In this document: positions 1 to 6,252 of the stretch, one piece after another
How positions within the stretch are numbered: the first letter of the stretch is position 1
Layout of the letters: each line of letters starts with the position of its first letter
Assembly: GCA_020430675.1 (NCBI GenBank)
Contig: JAGQJJ010000256.1
Location: 1 to 6,252, forward strand
Reading direction: 5' to 3'
DNA length: 6,252 nucleotides
Origin: Myxococcales bacterium
GTDB taxonomy: Bacteria; Myxococcota; Bradymonadia; UBA7976; UBA1532
Notes under the pieces: model-generated
Told to the model about the DNA's origin: nothing
The model's input: the letters and a program-made list of their open reading frames with translations, nothing else
Databases searched by the model: none
Made by a program: the position numbers and the translations under genes

Positions 1-1
1 G

Positions 2-841
2 CCCGCGGCGCTGCTCAGCCCCGACGGCCAGCAGGCGCTGATGCTCGCCCGCCTGGGCCTGGGCGACTCGGCCTGGCGCGCTTTGCAGGAAGCCGACGTC
101 GAAGCCGATGACAACGCGCTCTGGGCCAGCGCCTTTGTGCTCGATCGCGCCGGCGCCTGGCACCTGAGCCACGACATCCTACGCCGCCGCCTGCCCTGGT
201 TCCGCTCGTTCCCACCCACCGGCAACCTGCGCAAGCACTGGGAGCTGGCCTATCCCAACCCGTTCGGCCGGCTGGTCGACGCCGCCGCCAAGGCTTCGGG
301 CATCGAAAAGTACTATCTGTGGGCGGTGATGCGGGAAGAGAGCGGCTTCAACCCGGGCATCGAGTCGTTTGCCAACGCGGTGGGCCTGATGCAGCTCATC
401 GTGCCCACTGCGCAGCATATGGCCGACAAGAAAGACGGTCGTATCACCGCGGGGCGCCTGACTGAGCCCGACCTCAACGTGCGCCTCGGCGCCCGCTATG
501 TGGCCTATGTGCGCGATGACACCGGCGCGGTGACCCCGCTCTGGCCCGCCGGCTACAACGCGGGCAGCGGCGCGCTCAAGCGCTGGCTCAAGGAGCGCGA
601 CCGCCTGCCGCTCGACCTGTTTGTCGAGGCCATCCCGTTTGAAGAGGCGCGCGGCTATACCAAGCGCGTCGCCGCCTCGTGGGCCACCTATCGTTATCTG
701 TACGGGGGCAAGCAGGCCGATCCGCTGCCGTACGTCTCCCAGAAGACGCACGGCCCGCCCGCCCCGAAGAAGCGGGCGCCGAAGAAGCGGGCGTCCAAGA
801 AGCGAAAGCCGCGCAAAGGTCGAGGCAAGAAGACGAAGTGA
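2..841 (+). CDS. Soluble lytic murein transglycosylase, GH23/SLT domain (5' end outside window)
   Basis: Likely cleaves the MurNAc-GlcNAc bond of peptidoglycan in the periplasm, leaving 1,6-anhydro-MurNAc ends. The frame is open to the left edge, so the N-terminus (export signal and most of the helical superhelix) is missing; the ATG at 41 is probably an internal Met. Numbering from that Met, the SLT domain spans about residues 85-222. It shows the catalytic motif MREESGFNP with Glu100 as the acid/base, then AVGLMQLIVPTA (113-124), the substrate-groove motif YNAG (172-175) and the family's C-terminal signature IPFEEARGYTKRV (198-210). The upstream residues resemble the alpha-helical region of Slt70-type enzymes. 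The last ~25 residues are almost all Lys, Arg, Pro and Ala and do not belong to the catalytic fold. The stop TGA (839-841) faces the kinase stop. The family call is firm from the motif order; the exact Slt subfamily is uncertain because the N-terminus is absent. Confidence 0.92.
   Translation, partial: PAALLSPDGQQALMLARLGLGDSAWRALQEADVEADDNALWASAFVLDRAGAWHLSHDILRRRLPWFRSFPPTGNLRKHWELAYPNPFGRLVDAAAKASGIEKYYLWAVMREESGFNPGIESFANAVGLMQLIVPTAQHMADKKDGRITAGRLTEPDLNVRLGARYVAYVRDDTGAVTPLWPAGYNAGSGALKRWLKERDRLPLDLFVEAIPFEEARGYTKRVAASWATYRYLYGGKQADPLPYVSQKTHGPPAPKKRAPKKRASKKRKPRKGRGKKTK
764..808 (+). repeat. 15-bp tandem repeat encoding PKKRA units in the transglycosylase tail
   Basis: Two exact copies of ccgaagaagcgggcg lie at 764-778 and 779-793. 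A degenerate third copy at 794-808 encodes SKKRK. They lie in frame and give PKKRA-PKKRA-SKKRK, followed by another basic run to the stop. The unit length is a multiple of three, so copy number could change without breaking the frame. The tail probably binds acidic polymers or surfaces, but that is inference. Confidence 0.8.
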
Positions 842-858
842 GGGCGGCCGCGCCGCCC
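842..858. terminator. GC hairpin between convergent genes, possible bidirectional terminator
   Basis: A perfect 7-bp inverted repeat (gggcggc at 842-848, gccgccc at 852-858, 3-nt loop cgc) starts immediately after the transglycosylase stop and lies 4 bp from the kinase stop. It occupies almost the whole 21-bp gap between the two convergent genes. No clean U-tract follows on the plus strand. On the minus strand the following bases are moderately T-rich (tcacttcgtcttctt). The position favours a shared terminator, but a classic rho-independent one cannot be claimed. Confidence 0.45.
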
Positions 859-862
859 GACG

Positions 863-3184
<2,322 letters not shown>

Positions 3185-3189
3185 GCGAG

Positions 3190-3196
3190 TCCGCCT
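3190..3196 (-). promoter_or_regulatory. Ribosome binding site for the kinase GTG start
   Basis: On the minus strand aggcgga lies 5 nt before the GTG at 3184. It matches the Shine-Dalgarno core only partly (AGG and GGA with one C between), but its spacing supports the GTG over the upstream ATG at 3316. Confidence 0.5.
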
Positions 3197-3218
3197 GCGG
3201 GGGCGAAAGAACGGAGCG

Positions 3219-3247
3219 ATTGTAAGTTCGCGCGTCCATTGCGGCAA
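3219..3247 (-). promoter_or_regulatory. Sigma-70-type promoter for the kinase gene
   Basis: Read on the minus strand, TTGCCG (bases 3242-3247) and TACAAT (3219-3224) are separated by exactly 17 bp. The -10 box matches 5 of 6 consensus positions and the -35 box 4 of 6. The expected start of transcription is near 3212, giving a leader of about 28 nt to the GTG at 3184. Because it lies inside the longer possible reading frame, it argues that the frame upstream of 3184 is not translated. Confidence 0.6.
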
Positions 3248-3322
3248 CATCGAGGCGCATCCGCGCGCTCGCAGTGCGCTCCGCGCGTCGATCCGGGCGG
3301 TGCCGTGGGCGTCCACCGTCGC

Positions 3323-3352
3323 TTGACGCGACTCTGGCGGCGGGTCTAGCTT
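3323..3352 (+). promoter_or_regulatory. Sigma-70-type promoter for the TULIP lipoprotein gene
   Basis: TTGACG (3323-3328; 5 of 6 consensus positions) is followed 18 bp later by TAGCTT (3347-3352; 3 of 6). Transcription would begin near 3359, giving a leader of about 28 nt. The -35 box is good, the -10 box weak. The 75 bp between this -35 and the divergent -35 would leave room for a shared regulator, but I see no convincing operator dyad there. Confidence 0.5.
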
Positions 3353-3371
3353 GAGTTCGCGCTGGCCCCCC

Positions 3372-3380
3372 GGGGAGGAA
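3372..3380 (+). promoter_or_regulatory. Strong ribosome binding site for the TULIP lipoprotein gene
   Basis: ggggaggaa ends 6 nt before the ATG at 3387. This near-ideal Shine-Dalgarno sequence fixes that ATG as the start, in agreement with a complete lipoprotein signal peptide beginning there. Confidence 0.8.
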
Positions 3381-3386
3381 ATTCGA

Positions 3387-6252
3387 ATGCAATTTCGCGT
3401 GCGCGAGCTGCGCCACTATGTGCGGATCGTCCTTGCCTTGAGCGTGCTGACCGCGTGCGGTCAGACCAATGGCTGCTCGGGCTGTGACGCCCAAGGCGAC
3501 GGCGAACCCTTCCCCGACAAGGACAAGGTGCACAGCGCGGTCCAGGTTCGCCTGACCCGCCACGGCCTCGACTTCCTTGAAGAAAACCTGACCCCCCTGC
3601 TGGAGCAGGCCATCCCGGCCGACAGCCTGAGCGTCTGTCTGCCCGGCGACGGCGGCAATGTGATCGGCGTCCAGTGGGGATATTGCGTTGCGGAACCCTG
3701 CGCCGACGGCAGCGGAGGCAACGGCTGCAACATCAACGTCGAGATCGGCGGCGTCGACCTCGAAGCGCGGCCACCGAACGTGCTGCAGGCCAACGTGCAG
3801 TTCTCGGCGCTCTCGGTGCGCATCGACGTGGCGGTCGATCCGGTCGTCAGTTGCACCCTGGCCATCGACGGGCCGGGCTTTGTCGTCGGCGTGCCGCTGA
3901 CGCTCTCGACGCCCGAGCCGACCCGCGAGCTGACCTTCACGCTCGCCGAGGGGCCGCAATACAACCTGGCCGACCTCGACATCCACCTCATCAACGGCGG
4001 CGGCTTCTTCGGCTGGGCCTGCGACGTGGTCGATGGCGCCATCAACTTCCCGTTCATCGGCGACCTGATCCTCGGCGGCCTGCAAGGCCTGCTCGAAGGG
4101 CCGCTGCTCGACGGCATCAACGGCTTCGTGCAGGACTTCACCTGCCGCACCTGCACCGTCGTCGGCGATTGCCCCGACGTGGACGGCGTCGCCTGCACCG
4201 ACGGCCGCTGCATCGCCAACGACGTCTGCCTGCCCCAGCCGCTCGGCGTCGAGGGCCTCATCGACGTGGGCGACCTGCTCGGCGGCGTCAGCCCCGGCCT
4301 CTCGGCCGAGATCAACTACCACGCGGTGCCCGGCAGCTACGTCGCGGTCGAAGGCGGCGGCCTCTCGCTTGGCGTCATCGCCGGCGCCATCAGCGACCGC
4401 AATCGCTGCGTGCCCGCGCGGCCGCAACCCGACGTCTTCGAGCCGGCCCGCACGCCGCTGCTGCGCGGCAACGTCGACCCCAACGACAACGAATACGAGG
4501 TGGGCGTCGGCATCACCGACCAGATCATCGGCCACTTCATGTGGGCCGCGTTCAACGCGGGCGTGCTCTGTCTGCAGATCACCAGCGACACCGTGCCGCA
4601 GCTCAGCGCCGGCACGCTGGGCATCGCGCTGCCCAACCTGGGCACCCTGACGCGCAATCCGCAGGCGCCGATCGGCATCACGCTCTCGCCCCAGGAGGTG
4701 CCCCGGGTGACCATCGGGGCCAATACCTTCATCGAAGACGCCGACGGCAACCCGCAGCTCGACGACCCGCTGCTGACCATCGTCATCCCCGACCTGTGGC
4801 TCGACTTCCACACATTCATGGATGACCGCTGGGTGCGCATCTTCAGCCTGCACGCCGACGTCACCCTGCCCATCGGCATCGCGTTCACGCCCGACAACGG
4901 CATCGTGCCGATCATCGGCGACCTCGGCCACGCGCTGAGCAACGTGCGCACCGCCAACGGCGAGATCATGCGCGACGACCCCGCGGTGCTCGCCGGGCTG
5001 CTGCCGACCATCCTCAACGCATTTGTCGGCGACCTGGCCAACGGCCTCATCGACCCCATCCAGCTGCCCGATATCATGGGTTTCCAGCTCGATTTGCAGG
5101 ACGGCGCGATCACCGGCATCGAGATGAACACGATGCTCGCCGTCTTCGCGCGCCTGCAGCGGGCGCCCGAGGCCGGCGCGGGCGCGGCATACGCCGTCGA
5201 GACCGAAGCCGAGGTGCTCGACGTCAACATCCCGCCGACCGAGGACTTTGCCATCGAAGGCCCCGACACCTGGCGACGGCCCTACGTGGTCCTCGGCCTC
5301 GACGCCTGGGACGGCACCGGCGAGCAGGCGCTGATGGAGTTCTCGTGGAAGGTGGGCGGCAGCAGCTGGACGCCGTTCACGCAGCGCCGCGAGGTCATCG
5401 TGCGCAATCCGCAGTTCTTGCTGCAGGGCAAGCACCACATCCTGGTCCGGGCGCGGCGCGTGGATGATTACCGCACCCTCGACCCCACCCCCGTCGAGCT
5501 GACCGTGGTCATCGACAGCCAAGCGCCCACGGTGCGGCTGAGCGAGAAGGCCGACGGCTACGCGGTCGCGGTCGAAGACCTGGTCAGCGACGCTGACGCG
5601 CTCTTCCTCGAAGTGCGGCAGGGCGATGGCCCGTGGCAGCCGCTCGACCGCCGTCTGGTGCGGCCCGACGAGGGCGTCAGTGAACTGCGCGTGCGGGCCA
5701 CCGATGAGGCCGGCAACGTAGGCGAAGCGCGGGTCAGCGTGCAGCGCGCGGGCCTGATCGGGCGCCTGCCGCCCGACGCCGAGGGCGGCGGCGGTGGCTG
5801 TGGCGGCTGCAACGTCGGCGAGCGCCCGCCGGTGGGCGGCACGCTCTGGCTGCTCGCCGCGCCGCTGCTGCTCGGCCTGCGCCGGCGCCGTCGGTGGTCG
5901 CTGGTGCTGCTCGCGCTGCTGGCCCTGATCGGCTGTGACGACAGCGCCGCCAGCGGTGACGGTCCGGTGCCCGACGCCGGCCTGCGCCCCGACGCCGGTG
6001 GGTGCCGCGACGAAGATTGCGAGCGCGGGCAGGTCTGCCGAGACGGCGCCTGCACGCCGCTGACCTGCACCGATGACCCCAGCGTCTGCAACGCGCTCGA
6101 CTGCGGCGCCGCCGGCTCGACGTGCACCGCCGGGCGCTGCGAGTGCCTGCCGTTCTGCCCCGAGGGCTGCGGCGAAGGCGAGTACTGCTGCGAGCAGCGC
6201 AACGCCTGCGAGGCCGAGCCCGAGCCCGAATGCGGCGAGGGCGGCGCCTGCG
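3387..6252 (+). CDS. Lipoprotein with BPI/LBP-like TULIP domains, Ig-like domains, internal MYXO-CTERM and second lipobox (3' end outside window)
   Basis: The frame is open for 955 codons to the right edge. Residues 1-24 are a lipoprotein signal: basic n-region, hydrophobic core, lipobox LTAC with Cys24. VQVRLTRHGLDFLEENL (52-68) closely resembles the N-terminal strand and helix of BPI/LBP proteins (VRxSxxGLDY pattern). Alternating beta-strand sequence follows to ~250. A six-Cys insert (C253, 256, 262, 270, 275, 281) separates it from a second half. There, ITDQIIGHFMWAAFNAGVLCL (376-396) resembles the opening of the BPI C-terminal domain. Two Ig-like segments follow, ~612-710 and ~713-788, the second with ATDEAGN (771-777). 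Residues 800-836 look like a MYXO-CTERM signal, which should end a protein. Instead the frame continues into a second lipobox (LIGC, Cys850), a PDAG linker and 17 Cys in residues 873-955. Lipid binding is inferred from the TULIP likeness; the ligand is unknown. The tail may be a fused second gene. Confidence 0.85.
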   Translation, partial: MQFRVRELRHYVRIVLALSVLTACGQTNGCSGCDAQGDGEPFPDKDKVHSAVQVRLTRHGLDFLEENLTPLLEQAIPADSLSVCLPGDGGNVIGVQWGYCVAEPCADGSGGNGCNINVEIGGVDLEARPPNVLQANVQFSALSVRIDVAVDPVVSCTLAIDGPGFVVGVPLTLSTPEPTRELTFTLAEGPQYNLADLDIHLINGGGFFGWACDVVDGAINFPFIGDLILGGLQGLLEGPLLDGINGFVQDFTCRTCTVVGDCPDVDGVACTDGRCIANDVCLPQPLGVEGLIDVGDLLGGVSPGLSAEINYHAVPGSYVAVEGGGLSLGVIAGAISDRNRCVPARPQPDVFEPARTPLLRGNVDPNDNEYEVGVGITDQIIGHFMWAAFNAGVLCLQITSDTVPQLSAGTLGIALPNLGTLTRNPQAPIGITLSPQEVPRVTIGANTFIEDADGNPQLDDPLLTIVIPDLWLDFHTFMDDRWVRIFSLHADVTLPIGIAFTPDNGIVPIIGDLGHALSNVRTANGEIMRDDPAVLAGLLPTILNAFVGDLANGLIDPIQLPDIMGFQLDLQDGAITGIEMNTMLAVFARLQRAPEAGAGAAYAVETEAEVLDVNIPPTEDFAIEGPDTWRRPYVVLGLDAWDGTGEQALMEFSWKVGGSSWTPFTQRREVIVRNPQFLLQGKHHILVRARRVDDYRTLDPTPVELTVVIDSQAPTVRLSEKADGYAVAVEDLVSDADALFLEVRQGDGPWQPLDRRLVRPDEGVSELRVRATDEAGNVGEARVSVQRAGLIGRLPPDAEGGGGGCGGCNVGERPPVGGTLWLLAAPLLLGLRRRRRWSLVLLALLALIGCDDSAASGDGPVPDAGLRPDAGGCRDEDCERGQVCRDGACTPLTCTDDPSVCNALDCGAAGSTCTAGRCECLPFCPEGCGEGEYCCEQRNACEAEPEPECGEGGAC
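5784..5894 (+). other. MYXO-CTERM-like sorting signal, internal
   Basis: Within the large lipoprotein, residues 800-836 show five Gly, Cys805, GG, Cys808, a short spacer, a hydrophobic segment (LWLLAAPLLLGL, 820-831) and five Arg (832-836). This order of Gly/Cys, membrane helix and Arg cluster is that of MYXO-CTERM signals. Those signals direct surface anchoring in Myxococcota after cleavage by an intramembrane protease (myxosortase). They normally form the extreme C-terminus; here the frame continues. Confidence 0.8.
5895..5936 (+). other. Internal lipoprotein signal core and lipobox directly after the MYXO-CTERM
   Basis: Residues 837-850 (W, S, then LVLLALLALIGC) form a hydrophobic core ending in the lipobox L-I-G-C, with Cys850 followed by two Asp. 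After it comes a flexible GDGPVPDAGLRPDAGG linker, as in Myxococcota lipoproteins. The n-region it needs is supplied by the Arg cluster 832-836 of the preceding sorting signal. A GTG at 5904 could restart translation, with a weak ggtgg 6 nt upstream, but would leave an 11-residue signal with no basic residue. Confidence 0.7.

Noticed and set aside
3254..3290. GC-rich short repeats (gcgctc, cgcgcg) between the divergent promoters as a possible operator
   Set aside because: The arms are short and do not form a clean dyad. Such motifs arise easily by chance in this base composition.
3185..3316. An N-terminal extension of the kinase to an ATG at 3316
   Set aside because: The added 44 residues are basic and low-complexity, and the best promoter (TTGCCG-17-TACAAT) lies within them. 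The GTG at 3184 begins just before the kinase fold.
3674..4825. A 383-codon plus-strand frame inside the TULIP gene
   Set aside because: It is an out-of-frame shadow made almost only of Arg, Ala, His and Pro. The overlapping frame from 3387 has a signal peptide, strong ribosome binding site and coherent domains.
5904..6252. A separate second lipoprotein gene starting at GTG 5904
   Set aside because: Not accepted as a separate gene because no stop ends the upstream frame. The ribosome binding site would be weak, and an 11-residue signal without a basic residue would be unusually short. It stays as an alternative if a stop was lost or mis-sequenced at about 5895.

Overview
This is a GC-rich window whose codons end almost always in G or C. 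It most likely comes from the Myxococcota (a deltaproteobacterial-type predator or saprophyte lineage such as Bradymonadales or Polyangiales). Three signs point there: a Hanks-type kinase with a PEGA-repeat C-terminus, lipoproteins with 'PDAG' linkers and Cys-rich 'C-x-DG-x-C' modules, and a Gly/Cys plus hydrophobic plus Arg-cluster segment that looks like a MYXO-CTERM sorting signal. The species cannot be named from the sequence.

Layout. (1) 2-841, plus strand: the 3' part of a soluble lytic murein transglycosylase (GH23/SLT fold) with a very basic, repeat-built C-terminal tail. (2) 842-858: a perfect GC hairpin between two convergent stop codons. (3) 863-3184, minus strand: a 773-residue membrane-spanning Ser/Thr kinase. 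It has a cytoplasmic kinase domain, a long Pro-rich linker carrying regularly spaced Thr motifs, one transmembrane helix and two PEGA domains outside. (4) 3185-3386: a 202-bp divergent intergenic region with a recognisable promoter in each direction. (5) 3387-6252, plus strand: one uninterrupted reading frame that leaves the window still open. It encodes a lipoprotein with a BPI/LBP-like (TULIP) lipid-binding body, two Ig-like beta-sandwich segments and a MYXO-CTERM-like signal. Then, without a stop codon, it continues into a second lipoprotein signal sequence (lipobox at residue 850) and a Cys-rich module.

How they fit together. All three products concern the cell envelope: peptidoglycan cleavage, signalling across the inner membrane, and a surface or periplasmic lipid-binding lipoprotein. 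The kinase and the TULIP lipoprotein are transcribed divergently from close promoters, so shared regulation is possible but not shown. The most unusual item is the last gene. It reads as two exported lipoproteins joined head to tail exactly at the sorting signal of the first and the signal peptide of the second. This is either a natural fusion or polyprotein, or a lost or mis-sequenced stop codon.
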